Source of the DNA: Desulfotruncus alcoholivorax DSM 16058
GTDB taxonomy: Bacteria > Bacillota > Desulfotomaculia > Desulfotomaculales > Desulfallaceae
Assembly (NCBI RefSeq): GCF_000430885.1
Contig: NZ_AUMW01000002.1
Span: forward strand, 156,424-220,423
Direction: 5' to 3'
DNA length: 64,000 nucleotides
The notes beneath the pieces are model-generated. The model ran no database searches. It was not told where the DNA came from and saw only the letters and a program-made list of their open reading frames with translations. The position numbers and the translations under genes were made by a program. This document shows positions 8,501-17,870 of this stretch, in pieces. The number at the start of each line of letters is the position of its first letter. The stretch's first letter is position 1.

Positions 8501-9877
8501 TCATTCCAACGCCCGGCGCAAAATTTCCCTGGCCAGCGGCGCAGCCTTGGCCCCGCCGGATCCCTGGTTTTCCAGGACAACGGCCACCGCAACCCGCGGC
8601 TGCTCAGCCGGTGCAAACCCCACGAACCAGGCATGACTTTTGCCGTGAGGATTCTCAGCCGACCCGGTTTTGCCGGCCACGGTAATTCCGGGCAACGCTG
8701 CCGCCCTGCCGGTGCCGCTTTTTACCACGGCAATCATCTCATCTTTTAATACGCCGGCAACTGCCGGTGTCATAGGCATCAGCCATTTTTCCGGCCTGAA
8801 AGTTTTTGCAAAGCCACCGGGACCGCTATACCTGGAAATAAGGTAAGGTTTCATGATCTCGCCGCCGTTGGCCACCGCACAGGCAACCAGCGCGGCCTGC
8901 AGCGGGGAAACCAGCACCTTGCCCTGGCCGATAGCGCTGGAAGCCAGCGCAGGTCCGCTTAATTCATCCACCCGCGGTATATAGCCCGGATATAGCGGGA
9001 GGGGAAAACCGGGCCTGACACTTATCCCGAAAGTACCGGCCAGATTGATAAAATTTTTGGCCCCCAAAGCCAGCCCGTAACGACCAAAGGCCACGTTGCA
9101 GGACCTGGCGAATGCCTCTTGAAAATCCACATTTCCATGCACCGCATTATCTTTTAAGATAAAGCCGTTCACTTCAAGCTCGCCGCTGCAGTGAATCGTT
9201 TCCCCGGCCATGCCGGGTAAATCTTTTAAAATCCCCGCAGCGGTTACTATTTTAAATATTGAACCCGGCGGGTAGGCACCCTGCAGCGCCCGGTCCAATA
9301 GAGGTGAATCCGGTTTGTTCATATAATCCAAAACCCGGGTGGGATCAAAACTTGGATAGCTGGCCGAGGCCAGGATTGCACCGGTGGCAGGGTCGATCAC
9401 CACCACCGCGCCTTTTTGTCCATTGAGCAATCCGGCCACGTATTGCTGGAGACCGGCATCAATGGTCAATATTATATCGTTACCCACCCCGGGTTTGCCG
9501 GTGATCCTGTTTAACAGGCTGTAAAGCGGGTTGCCTTCATCCAATCCCAGTAAAACTGATGCCCTGGTTCTTTCCAGCCCCGCAGAGCCGGCTTTTATGG
9601 AGTAATAGCCGATTAAATGCGCCGCGGAGCTGCCCAGGGGGTATTCCCTGACAAACCCGCCGCCTTTTTGCGGCACACTCCGGGCCAGCACCCGGCCCGC
9701 ACGGTCATAAATACTACCGCGCTTGATCATGCTTTCGCGGGCGGTAATCCGGGGGTCGGCCAAAGCTCCCCCACCCGGAACGTGCTTCAGATAATAAGGA
9801 ATCAGTGACAGGTAAACGCAAATGGCCACAAGGCCGGTGAAGATGACGTAAGCCAGCCTGCGAACATTATTTTTCAT
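8501..9877 (-). CDS. Penicillin-binding protein (transpeptidase, PbpA/FtsI-like)
   Basis: The 458-residue class B-like PBP carries one N-terminal membrane anchor (about 7-29) and a transpeptidase domain with the three active-site motifs. These are S-x-x-K in YPPGSIFKI, S-x-N in RSCNVAFG and KTG in VAGKTGSAEN. The N-terminal dimerisation segment is short, as in actinobacterial PbpA. It overlaps the upstream FtsW-like gene by 11 nt, so the two are probably made together as a glycan polymerase/transpeptidase pair for peptidoglycan synthesis. Confidence 0.92.
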   Translation of the reverse strand: MKNNVRRLAYVIFTGLVAICVYLSLIPYYLKHVPGGGALADPRITARESMIKRGSIYDRAGRVLARSVPQKGGGFVREYPLGSSAAHLIGYYSIKAGSAGLERTRASVLLGLDEGNPLYSLLNRITGKPGVGNDIILTIDAGLQQYVAGLLNGQKGAVVVIDPATGAILASASYPSFDPTRVLDYMNKPDSPLLDRALQGAYPPGSIFKIVTAAGILKDLPGMAGETIHCSGELEVNGFILKDNAVHGNVDFQEAFARSCNVAFGRYGLALGAKNFINLAGTFGISVRPGFPLPLYPGYIPRVDELSGPALASSAIGQGKVLVSPLQAALVACAVANGGEIMKPYLISRYSGPGGFAKTFRPEKWLMPMTPAVAGVLKDEMIAVVKSGTGRAAALPGITVAGKTGSAENPHGKSHAWFVGFAPAEQPRVAVAVVLENQGSGGAKAAPLAREILRRALE

Positions 9878-11126
9878 GCTGTAGCGTCTCTCCCGAGATA
9901 TTGAGCAGCATTCCAGCCAGAATAAAGTTTGCCACCAGAGAACTCCCCCCGTAACTGATAAACGGCAGTGTGATACCTGTCATAGGTAAAAGCTTGGTTA
10001 CCCCGGCGACAATAATGAAAACCTGCAGGCCCAGCAGTGCTGTGAACCCTGCCGCCAGAATTTCGGAATAATCGTCACGTGAAGCCAGGGCAATTTTAAA
10101 GCCTCTGTACACCAGCAAAATAAAAACCAATAAAATACCCACACCACCAAACAAACCTGTTTCCTCGCAAATAGCTGAAAAGATAAAGTCTGTATGCACT
10201 GCAGGTATAAAGCGGGGAAAACCGGCATCCAACCCTGCGCCGACAATGCCGCCGGCATTAATGGCATACAGCGACTGAATCAACTGGTACCCGGCGCCCT
10301 GCGCCGAAAGCCAGGGGTTCAGCCAGATGGCCACCCTGGTATGCACATGGCCAACCGCCATGTAGGCAGCAACGCCGCCAATGGAAAACATCACTATGCC
10401 GGCCAGGATATAAAGCAACCTGGAAGTGGCCACATAGAGCATGGCTAAAAAGGTTGCGAAATAAATCAGGGCAGTGCCCAGGTCCCGCTGGAAGACCAGC
10501 ACCAGCAGGGATACCAGCCACATTCCCAGCAACGGCCCCCACTGCCGGAGACCGGGCAGAAAATATTTTTTATCCCCGCCTGAGTGCAGCAAAACCCTGT
10601 TTTCCACCAGATAGCCGCCCAGGAAAAGTACCAATAACAGCTTGACAAATTCGGAAGGCTGCAGGTTAAAAACGCCCAGGTCCAGCCAGCTCTTGGCCCC
10701 CCCTAATTCTATCCCAAAAAATATGGGTAACAATAGTGCAAGAATTCCTGTTAACGCTATAACATACTTATAATCTGCAAGCAGGCGGTAATTATAAACC
10801 AGCACGGTCGTTAAATAAAAAGCCGCTATCCCGACAACCAGCCAGGCCAGCTGCCGGTAACCGTAAGCCGGTTTCAATCTAATCAGGAACACCATCCCGG
10901 TCCCGGTAAGAAAACTGACAATTGGGGTAATGTATTGATCATAGCCGACGCCTTTTATTTGCCAGGTGATACTTAGCAGCATAAAGGCGGCAAACATGAC
11001 CACCGCTGCAGCAATAGCCAGCATCCTGGACTCCCCCGGCTCACGCAGGTATAATACGACGCCTCCGGTAAGCGTATAGATAAACGCGATAAAAAGCAGC
11101 GTTCTTTCCCTGCCTCGTCCTTGCAA
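9867..11126 (-). CDS. FtsW/RodA/SpoVE-family SEDS glycosyltransferase
   Basis: The 419-residue integral membrane protein has about ten hydrophobic helices and the SEDS signatures GGAKSWLDLGVFNLQPSEFVK and PFISYGGSSL near the C terminus. SEDS proteins polymerise lipid II into glycan strands with a partner PBP, here the downstream overlapping gene. Whether it acts in division, elongation or sporulation cannot be read from the sequence. Start TTG 11126 follows GGTGGTGG at 8 nt. It begins 2 nt after the phosphatase stop. Confidence 0.92.
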   Translation of the reverse strand: MQGRGRERTLLFIAFIYTLTGGVVLYLREPGESRMLAIAAAVVMFAAFMLLSITWQIKGVGYDQYITPIVSFLTGTGMVFLIRLKPAYGYRQLAWLVVGIAAFYLTTVLVYNYRLLADYKYVIALTGILALLLPIFFGIELGGAKSWLDLGVFNLQPSEFVKLLLVLFLGGYLVENRVLLHSGGDKKYFLPGLRQWGPLLGMWLVSLLVLVFQRDLGTALIYFATFLAMLYVATSRLLYILAGIVMFSIGGVAAYMAVGHVHTRVAIWLNPWLSAQGAGYQLIQSLYAINAGGIVGAGLDAGFPRFIPAVHTDFIFSAICEETGLFGGVGILLVFILLVYRGFKIALASRDDYSEILAAGFTALLGLQVFIIVAGVTKLLPMTGITLPFISYGGSSLVANFILAGMLLNISGETLQHEK

Positions 11127-11128
11127 TA

Positions 11129-11851
11129 TTAATCCACCACCAGAAAAATCATGGTTATATTATCGTTGCTGCCGGAAGCAATAGCCTCTTGTAAAAGACG
11201 GTGCACCACCGTGTCGGGGTCGTTTGCAGAACTCATCAACTCACCGAGCCTTTGCTCGGGTACAAAGCCGCAAAGCCCGTCCGTACACAGCAACAATCTG
11301 TCGCCTTTGACAATATTATACTCGAATAAGTCCACTTCAACCCGCGGCCCAATCCCCAGGGCCCTGGTCAGCACGTTACGTCTGGGGTGATTAAACGCTT
11401 CTTCCTCGGTGATTCCGCCGCCATCCACCAACTCCTGCACCAGCGAATGATCGCTGGTCAACTTGCTGATTTTATTGTTGCGCAGCAACAATGCCCTGCT
11501 ATCTCCCACGTTGGCCACAGTAAGGGTGTTTTCCAGCAGCAGGCAGGCATTCAGGGTGGAACCCATCCCCTGCAATTCTTCACTCTCCGATGCTGCGCGG
11601 TAAACCGCCTCATTAGCCCGCAGTATCCCTTCCGACAAAAGCGTCCTTGCTTGAATCAACTGCCCGGCACCGGCGGAGTTTCTAATATATTCCTCCAGCA
11701 CATCCAAGGCCAGTTTGCTGGCGACATTGCCCGCACGGTGCCCGCCCATACCATCGGCAACGGCGAAGAGCCCCAGATCCGGACAAGCACACACCCAATC
11801 TTCATTTCTACGTCGCACCGGGCCGCACTCGGTGATCTGACTCCACCTCAT
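11129..11851 (-). CDS. stp: PP2C-type Ser/Thr phosphatase
   Basis: The 240-residue PPM phosphatase carries metal-binding motifs CGPVRRRNEDWV, FAVADGMGGHRAGNVASKLA, ANVGDSRALLLR, LLCTDGLCGFV and GSNDNITMIFLVVD. It removes phosphates placed by PrkC-type kinases. The ATG follows GAGGTGG. It overlaps the upstream FHA gene by 44 nt and sits 2 nt from the FtsW-like gene, so it is translationally tied to both. Confidence 0.95.
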   Translation of the reverse strand: MRWSQITECGPVRRRNEDWVCACPDLGLFAVADGMGGHRAGNVASKLALDVLEEYIRNSAGAGQLIQARTLLSEGILRANEAVYRAASESEELQGMGSTLNACLLLENTLTVANVGDSRALLLRNNKISKLTSDHSLVQELVDGGGITEEEAFNHPRRNVLTRALGIGPRVEVDLFEYNIVKGDRLLLCTDGLCGFVPEQRLGELMSSANDPDTVVHRLLQEAIASGSNDNITMIFLVVD

Positions 11852-12305
11852 TTTTCCACCTCACCAGCCTAAATATATAATCTCCAATTTTAATCCGATC
11901 ACCATTTGCCAAAACCGCCGGTTCGCTCAACGGCAATCCGTTAAGAAAAGTGCCGTTGGTGCTGCCCAGATCTTCCAGCCAGTACTGTCCTTGGTCAAAA
12001 TAAATTCTTGCGTGGTTGTTGGAAATTACTTTTTCAGACAGGACAATCTCGCTTTTGGGGTTCCTGCCCATTCTTGTTTCCGCGCCCAGCGGAAGGACCG
12101 ACCCTGCAAGCCCGCTATCTCCAGGAGCATGTTCCACTTTTAAATAACACTGCCCCTGGTAAATTTTTTGCCCCCGGCGCACCTCAACCACCTGCCCCGT
12201 CCCGCGCAGGTCCTTCACCACATAAATTATGACCACAAAAATAAAAGCGTAAATCAATACCTGAAAGGCCGTCCGCAGCACAAAAATTAAGATTTCCAAC
12301 ATCAT
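11808..12305 (-). CDS. Membrane-anchored FHA-domain protein
   Basis: The 165-residue protein has one N-terminal transmembrane segment (about 5-27, LIFVLRTAFQVLIYAFIFVV) and a cytoplasmic FHA domain (about 75-150, MGRNPKSEIVLSEKVISNNHA, then GSTNGTFLNG). FHA domains bind phosphothreonine, so it is a likely reader of PrkC phosphorylation near the SEDS/PBP pair. The start overlaps the upstream FHA gene's stop by 4 nt (ATGA). The architecture resembles actinobacterial FhaB (FipA). Confidence 0.9.
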   Translation of the reverse strand: MMLEILIFVLRTAFQVLIYAFIFVVIIYVVKDLRGTGQVVEVRRGQKIYQGQCYLKVEHAPGDSGLAGSVLPLGAETRMGRNPKSEIVLSEKVISNNHARIYFDQGQYWLEDLGSTNGTFLNGLPLSEPAVLANGDRIKIGDYIFRLVRWKNEVESDHRVRPGAT

Positions 12306-13060
12306 TCCACCCTGAACCTTAATATGATTCTTCCCATTTTTATAATATCACCGGGCCTGAGTTCCTTTTGCTCCACCCTGGACCCATTAACATAGGTTCC
12401 GTTGGTGCTGGCCTGGTCCTTGATGTAAAACCGTCGCCCGATCCGGCTGATTAATGCGTGCCGCCTGGAAACACTTTCATCGGGCAAAAAAATATCGCAG
12501 GATTCCCTCCGGCCTATTACCGCTAAATTACCTGTTACCGGGTACCGCCTCCCGCTGAAAGGACCTTCAAGCACCTCAAGCCCGGCCACGGGCTCCTGCA
12601 TTTCCTGTGCAGGCGCCAAAAATTCCCCTTTTATGGGCACGTACTGCATTGTTGCCTCGGAAGGCGGTGCACTTTCCTCTGGTTCAATTGCTTCTTCGTC
12701 AAAATAACTTTTCACTGCCATTTCGCCGGGTGCAACAGCTTCATCCCGGTCAAAGCCAACTTCAATGCGCCCCAGCATGGTATATTTCTTTTCTGCCGCC
12801 TTGCCGGCCACATATTCCCGCAGTTCTTCCGACAGGCGTTCAATTACCGGCTCATTGGCATTGTAATCTTCAGGATTAAGGTGGATCTCGTAGCGGTTGG
12901 GGACAAATATATCCTTTAATCCTGTACGGCGCTGCTCCCGCATTTCACGGGCCAGTCTTTTGGCCATATCAACCGGTTGTAAACTTCCTTTAAACTTATC
13001 CTTGAAGAAGCCTTCAATAATTTTTTCCAGGCTGCCTTCCAGCTCCGACAAAAACCCCAC
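12302..13060 (-). CDS. DUF3662-FHA protein (FhaA-like)
   Basis: An N-terminal DUF3662 domain (about 1-110, FLSELEGSLEKIIEGFFKDK and LQPVDMAKRLAREMREQRR) is joined by an acidic/proline-rich linker to a C-terminal FHA domain. The FHA domain (about 165-250) carries IGRRESCDIFLPDESVSRRHA and ASTNGTYVNG. FhaA in actinobacteria binds a phosphorylated pseudokinase at sites of cell-wall synthesis; the role here is by analogy. GTG 13060 is chosen because AGGTGA precedes it by 5 nt, while the GTG at 13069 lies inside that site. It overlaps the end of rlmN by 47 nt. Confidence 0.88.
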   Translation of the reverse strand: MGFLSELEGSLEKIIEGFFKDKFKGSLQPVDMAKRLAREMREQRRTGLKDIFVPNRYEIHLNPEDYNANEPVIERLSEELREYVAGKAAEKKYTMLGRIEVGFDRDEAVAPGEMAVKSYFDEEAIEPEESAPPSEATMQYVPIKGEFLAPAQEMQEPVAGLEVLEGPFSGRRYPVTGNLAVIGRRESCDIFLPDESVSRRHALISRIGRRFYIKDQASTNGTYVNGSRVEQKELRPGDIIKMGRIILRFRVE

Positions 13061-14105
13061 CAGTATCACCTCGCATCAGCGCCCGGCGCCTCAACTGGCC
13101 ACAGGCCGCGTCGATGTCCAGGCCAAGTTCCCGGCGTACGGTCACCGGGTATCCCAGATCCTCCAGGGTCTTTTGGAAAGTGCGAATTTTATCAATACTA
13201 CTGCGTGCGATCCCGCGCTCCGGCACGGGGTTGGCCGGAATTAAATTGATATGACAGTGAATACCGGCTAATACTTTGCCCAGTTCCCGGGCCTGTTCCC
13301 TGGAATCGTTGATATTGCCCAGCAGGGAATATTCAAAGGAAACCCGCCGGCCGGTGGTTTCAGCATAACTCCGGCAGGCCGGCAGCAGTTTCTCCAGCGG
13401 GTAAGATTTATTAACCGGCACCAGCTGATTGCGCAAATTGTTATTCGGGGCATGCAGCGACACTGCCAGGGTTATAGACAGCTGCAATTTCATCAAATCA
13501 TAAATGCGCGGCACAATGCCGCTGGTAGACAAGGTAATGTGCCTGTGCCCGATATTCAGCCCGTAAGGCGCATTGACCAGTTCAAGAAATTTTACCGTGG
13601 CGCTGTAATTGTCCAGAGGCTCGCCCGAGCCCATCAGCACAACGCCGCCGACCCGTTTGCCGGATTCCCTTTGCATAGCGTGGATTTGATCCAGCATTTC
13701 CCCTGGGGTAAGGTTGCGCACCAGTCCCTCAAGGCCTGAAGCACAAATTTTACAGCCCATGCGGCAGCCCACCTGGGTTGACAGGCAAGCTGAAACACCA
13801 TAGCGATATTGCATTAATACACATTCAACAGCCTGGCCGTCGGCCAGCTGCAACAGGTATTTTTCCGCCTCGCCGTCCCGGGAAATTTTTCGGTCCAACA
13901 GGGCCAAACCGCCCACACTGAAATGGGCAGCTAATTTGTCCCTGATTTCCTTGGGCAGATTGGTCATTTCGTTAAAAGAAGTGACGCCTTTTTTATGAAT
14001 CCAGTCTGCCAGCTGGGCTGCCCTGAATTTTGCAATACCCATTAACCCTGCTTGCTGCTCCAATTCAGCCAGGTTAAAATCCCTGATATTCGGGTTACCT
14101 GCCAC
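13014..14105 (-). CDS. rlmN: 23S rRNA (adenine2503-C2)-methyltransferase
   Basis: The 363-residue radical-SAM enzyme methylates A2503 of 23S rRNA, and A37 of some tRNAs. The CxxxCxxC cluster motif is in QVGCRMGCKICASG. The methyl-carrying cysteine near the C terminus is in IDAACGQLRRR, and GEPLDNY and LSTSGIVPRI are family-typical. The start is GTG 14105 with AGGGGG 9-10 nt upstream. The C-terminal tail (about 18 codons) overlaps the FHA gene start. Confidence 0.95.
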   Translation of the reverse strand: MAGNPNIRDFNLAELEQQAGLMGIAKFRAAQLADWIHKKGVTSFNEMTNLPKEIRDKLAAHFSVGGLALLDRKISRDGEAEKYLLQLADGQAVECVLMQYRYGVSACLSTQVGCRMGCKICASGLEGLVRNLTPGEMLDQIHAMQRESGKRVGGVVLMGSGEPLDNYSATVKFLELVNAPYGLNIGHRHITLSTSGIVPRIYDLMKLQLSITLAVSLHAPNNNLRNQLVPVNKSYPLEKLLPACRSYAETTGRRVSFEYSLLGNINDSREQARELGKVLAGIHCHINLIPANPVPERGIARSSIDKIRTFQKTLEDLGYPVTVRRELGLDIDAACGQLRRRALMRGDTGGVFVGAGRQPGKNY

Positions 14106-14162
14106 AGTCTCAAACCCCCTGGCATTGTTGCTATTTCTACGTCGCGTAAAAAACTCCTCTTT

Positions 14163-15521
14163 TTAGCCTTGTTTCCTCAACCTGGCCATAAAAAAGCCGT
14201 CCAGTCCGTGCAAATGGGGCAGTATTTGCAAGTAGCCCTGCTGCAGGGTACCGGCATGGTCCAGGCTCTCCGGCACCAGGCCGGCAATAGATTCCAGTCT
14301 GAAATCCTGGTGTGCCGCTAAAAAATTCATAACCTGGCCGTAATTTTCCTCCCTGGTGATAGTGCAGGTGCTATAGACAAGCACTCCACCGGGTTTTAAA
14401 ACAGCCGCTGCGGCTTTTAGTATTTGCGCCTGCAACACCGTTAATTCCCCGACTTGTTCCCGGCTTTTACGCCACCTGGCATCAGGGCGGCGGCGCAGCA
14501 CACCCAACCCGGAACAGGGCGCATCAACCAGCACATAATCCGCCTGGCCGGAATATTTTTCCGGCAAAAACCTGGCGTCGGCCAGCATGGTTTTAACAAT
14601 AGTTACACCCAGCCTGCGGCAATTTTCCTCAATCAGCCCGATTTTGTGTTCATGAATGTCCAGGGCCAGTATTTCCCCCCGGTTTTGCATTAGCTGGGCC
14701 AGGTGGGTGGCCTTGCCGCCCGGAGCGCCTGCTAAGTCAATCACCCTTGCGCCTGGCTGCGGGCTGACCACTTGTCCCACCAGTATGGAGCTTTCGTCCT
14801 GCACCTGAAATAAACCATCCTTAAACGGCGCTAATTCGCCAAGGGCCACAAAACCGGAAAGGTAAAGGCAGTCAGCGGCGTACCTGCCCCGCTCAACGTT
14901 GATGCCCATGCCCGCAAGCAAACCTGTCAGTTCAGTTGGATCTGTTTTCAATCTGTTCACCCGGACCGAGTTGGGGGCGGCCCGGTTGTTGGCTTCACAC
15001 AAAGCCACCGTCCCGTCATAGCCAAACTCCTCCAGCCACAGCCGCACCAGCCATGCGGGGTGTGAATGGCGCAGGGCGATACTGTCCACGGGGTCAACAG
15101 CCGGATCGGGATAGGGCAGCTTGTCTTTACCCCGTGCCAGGTTGCGCAGCACACCGTTGACAAATTTGACGATACCGGCATGCCCGTGCCGGCGGGCCAG
15201 GTTTGCCGACTCGTTTACGGCAGCGGAATCAGGCACCCTGTCCATGTAAAGCAACTGGTACGCACCCAGGCGCAAAATATTGCGCACCACCGGGGTCAGC
15301 CCGGAGACGGGGCGGCGGAGATAGTTCCCAAGTGCCCAATCCAGTGTGTTGCGCGCCCGCAAAGTTCCATAAACCAATTCAGTGGTAAAGGCCCGGTCCA
15401 GCTTTTCCGGCTTGTACTTATCCAAAACGGCCCCCAGGGCCAGATTAGCGTAAGCTTCACGCTTGTCCACGTCCAATAGCACCTGCAGGGCCGTTTCTCT
15501 GGCCTCAAATTTTGGTTTCAA
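14163..15521 (-). CDS. rsmB: 16S rRNA (cytosine967-C5)-methyltransferase
   Basis: The 452-residue protein has an N-terminal NusB-like RNA-binding domain (about 5-130) and a SAM methyltransferase domain. The latter has VIDLAGAPGGKATHLAQ for SAM binding, VDAPCSGLGVLRRRPDARW, and the catalytic cysteine in VYSTCTITREEN. Its start overlaps the DUF116 stop by 4 nt. This is the fmt-DUF116-rsmB-rlmN order seen in related Firmicutes. Confidence 0.95.
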   Translation of the reverse strand: MKPKFEARETALQVLLDVDKREAYANLALGAVLDKYKPEKLDRAFTTELVYGTLRARNTLDWALGNYLRRPVSGLTPVVRNILRLGAYQLLYMDRVPDSAAVNESANLARRHGHAGIVKFVNGVLRNLARGKDKLPYPDPAVDPVDSIALRHSHPAWLVRLWLEEFGYDGTVALCEANNRAAPNSVRVNRLKTDPTELTGLLAGMGINVERGRYAADCLYLSGFVALGELAPFKDGLFQVQDESSILVGQVVSPQPGARVIDLAGAPGGKATHLAQLMQNRGEILALDIHEHKIGLIEENCRRLGVTIVKTMLADARFLPEKYSGQADYVLVDAPCSGLGVLRRRPDARWRKSREQVGELTVLQAQILKAAAAVLKPGGVLVYSTCTITREENYGQVMNFLAAHQDFRLESIAGLVPESLDHAGTLQQGYLQILPHLHGLDGFFMARLRKQG

Positions 15522-16315
15522 CTGCCATCACATCCAGACCGCACAAAAAATTTTATGGCGTCATCCAGCCTGTCTGGGGAAAAATGAGTATTAAAACATG
15601 GCCCGTTGGGCCTTAAATTGGTTATCCCCAGAACCGGGATGGGGTTGGCATCCAGGATTCCGCTGGTTAAATCCCGCTCGCAGGCTATGGCCACAATGGC
15701 CTTGGGCCGGTATTCACGCACGTACTTGCGGGCCAGCGTCCCCCCGGTGGCCATCCCCACCTTGATACCATAGCGATCACGGAGATTTAAAATTTCGTTG
15801 ACACCGCATTTACCACAGCGGCGGCAATTGTCGATATTATTGGTTACTTTTATATCACACTCGCTGTTCTGCAGGCAGTGCGGTACCAGCAGCAGTAATT
15901 GCGCCGGCTCAATTTTGACCCCCCGGGCGTTGACCAGGCCGTTGTTGACTTCGATAAAGGAACCCTTGATCCTGTCCATGTCAATTCTAAAAATTTTACC
16001 CAGGGCTAATGCCAGTGGGAAAAAAGTATTCAGCGCCACCCTCATGGGACCTTGCAGAATCGAGAATTGCCTGGACTGTATGATGGTAAGCACGATACCT
16101 GCCAGCCCGAATCCAGCCAGCAGGATGGCAATGATCAGTACAGCAGCCAGTGCCAGTAAAACCAGCCGGTAGACCACGGATTTTTCCGGACTGAAAACCA
16201 GGTACCAAATGGCCACGGTCAGCATACTAACTATCAGCAGGCTGGCTCCGAGCAAGCCGATATATAATCTTTTTCTTTCATGCATCCGGACCAGGTTGTC
16301 CAAATCAATCACCAC
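15518..16315 (-). CDS. DUF116 membrane protein
   Basis: The 265-residue DUF116 (COG1852) protein has two N-terminal transmembrane helices (about 17-38 and 48-78) and a soluble domain with a cysteine cluster. The cluster comprises VPHCLQNSEC, then DNCRRCGKCGV, and later ACERDLTSG. The cysteine spacing suggests a metal or Fe-S site. The function is unknown; it is repeatedly found between fmt and rsmB, which hints at a link to translation. The GTG start overlaps the fmt end by 11 nt. An internal ATG at 16285 is a possible alternative. Confidence 0.8.
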   Translation of the reverse strand: MVIDLDNLVRMHERKRLYIGLLGASLLIVSMLTVAIWYLVFSPEKSVVYRLVLLALAAVLIIAILLAGFGLAGIVLTIIQSRQFSILQGPMRVALNTFFPLALALGKIFRIDMDRIKGSFIEVNNGLVNARGVKIEPAQLLLLVPHCLQNSECDIKVTNNIDNCRRCGKCGVNEILNLRDRYGIKVGMATGGTLARKYVREYRPKAIVAIACERDLTSGILDANPIPVLGITNLRPNGPCFNTHFSPDRLDDAIKFFVRSGCDGS

Positions 16316-17258
16316 CTGAAGGGCTACCCAGAAAAATCCCGGGAGTCAGTGGATTACCCCGCAAAAAGTCGGCGGCCCGCATGCTTTTCCTGCCCTGTAA
16401 CTGTAGTTCATCCAAGGAAAGAACGGCATTTCCCGCCCGGACCAGAATACCGCGGCCGGCGGACGCCTCCAGCACCTGGCCCGGTTTCCCTTGAACGGGA
16501 GCGTCTCCGGCCAGGGAAACCCGCCAAATTTTCAAAACCTTGCCTTCCAGCTCTGTACGGGCCCCCGGCCAGGGATTGAGTCCCCTGACCCGGTTTTTAA
16601 TCACGACGGCATCCTCCGCCCAACAAATTATCTCATCCTCGCGCTTTAGCATGGCAGCATAGGATGATTTGGAATCATCCTGGGGGACAGGCTTGGCCCG
16701 CCCGGTCTGAATGAGTTCCATGGCTTTTACCAGCAGCCTGCCGCCCAAAACGGCCAGGCGGTCATGCACCACACCAACAGTGTCCTCGGGCCCAATGGTT
16801 ATTTTTTCCTGCAAGAGCATATCCCCTGTATCCAGGCCCGCATCCATCAGCATAATGGTTACACCGGTTTCCCGCTCGCCGTTGATGACGGCCCGGTGGA
16901 TGGGAGCAGCGCCTCGGTAGGCCGGAAGTAATGAGGCATGTACATTGATGCACCCGTAGCGCGGCAGATTTAGTATCTCACCGGGCAAAATCCGGCCGAA
17001 GGCGGCAACAACTATGAGTTCGGGGTTTAGCCGGCGCAGTTCTTGAACAAAGCCGGGGTCCCGCACCTTGTCCGGTTGAAACACCTGCAGGCCAAGTTCC
17101 CCGGCGGCAAGCTTAACCGGGGCCATTTTAATTTTTTTCCCCCTGCCGCCCGGCCGGTCAGGCTGCGTGACCACCGCCGCCACTTCATGGCCGGCATTGA
17201 TTATTTCTTTAAGCGTAGGGACGGCAAAATCAGGAGTCCCCATAAAAACAACCTTCAT
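16305..17258 (-). CDS. fmt: Methionyl-tRNA formyltransferase
   Basis: The 317-residue enzyme formylates initiator Met-tRNA using 10-formyl-THF. The N-terminal catalytic domain has FMGTPDFAVPTLKEI and INVHASLLPAYRGAAPIHRA (catalytic Asn/His and SLLPxYRG), plus the Asp in MDAGLDTGDML. A C-terminal OB-like tRNA-binding domain follows (from about 205). ATG 17258 is preceded by AGGAG at 6 nt. It pairs with the peptide deformylase gene just upstream. Confidence 0.95.
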   Translation of the reverse strand: MKVVFMGTPDFAVPTLKEIINAGHEVAAVVTQPDRPGGRGKKIKMAPVKLAAGELGLQVFQPDKVRDPGFVQELRRLNPELIVVAAFGRILPGEILNLPRYGCINVHASLLPAYRGAAPIHRAVINGERETGVTIMLMDAGLDTGDMLLQEKITIGPEDTVGVVHDRLAVLGGRLLVKAMELIQTGRAKPVPQDDSKSSYAAMLKREDEIICWAEDAVVIKNRVRGLNPWPGARTELEGKVLKIWRVSLAGDAPVQGKPGQVLEASAGRGILVRAGNAVLSLDELQLQGRKSMRAADFLRGNPLTPGIFLGSPSGGD

Positions 17259-17385
17259 CAATAACTCCTAAGTTCATTAAATTTTAATTAAGTCTTTTGC
17301 GCCTTCTGCCATCCAAGTAAATCTTCAAATGCTTTTTTCGGTTTTCTTATTCTGGCCACCGGCTTCTGACTTCTGAATAGTTACA

Positions 17386-17838
17386 TTAGATTTTTCTCAA
17401 ATTTTTTGCTTTATCTATAAATAGGATTCCGTCCAAATGATCTATTTCATGCTGCAGGGCTCTGGCAAAAAAGCCTTCCGCCCGGACTCCGATTTCTTTG
17501 CCGCTGCGGTCCAAACCCTTAACCTCAACACTATAGGCCCGGGTAACGTCTCCTAAAACACCGGGAACACTCAGGCAACCTTCGGAATCGGTTTGCGTTC
17601 CGTCTACATCTATTATTTCCGGATTGATCAACTCTACCGGCCCGTCCCCTACATCAACCACAATAACACGCTTGGAAACGCCAATTTGAGGCGCAGCCAG
17701 CCCAACACCTTTATTGGCGTACATCGTATCCTTCATATTGTCTAAAAGTTTTTCTATGTATTTACCAAATTTAGCTACGGGCCGAGCCTTATCCCTTAAT
17801 ATATCGTCCCCGGCCTCCACAATTTTATAAACCGCCAT
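17386..17838 (-). CDS. def: Peptide deformylase
   Basis: The 150-residue metallo-enzyme removes the formyl group from nascent proteins. The three family motifs are present: [18 protein letters not shown] (metal-binding Cys) and QHEIDHLDG (two metal-binding His and the catalytic Glu). Start ATG 17838 has AGGGGGG 8 nt upstream; a longer frame to 17859 has no support. The priA gene ends 32 bp upstream. Confidence 0.95.
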   Translation of the reverse strand: MAVYKIVEAGDDILRDKARPVAKFGKYIEKLLDNMKDTMYANKGVGLAAPQIGVSKRVIVVDVGDGPVELINPEIIDVDGTQTDSEGCLSVPGVLGDVTRAYSVEVKGLDRSGKEIGVRAEGFFARALQHEIDHLDGILFIDKAKNLRKI

Positions 17839-17870
17839 GGAGTTTGCCCCCCTGCACATTAATATTTGTT

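Noticed and set aside
13061..13069. GTG 13069 as start of the DUF3662-FHA gene
   Set aside because: It lies inside the ribosome site AGGTGA of the better placed GTG at 13060.
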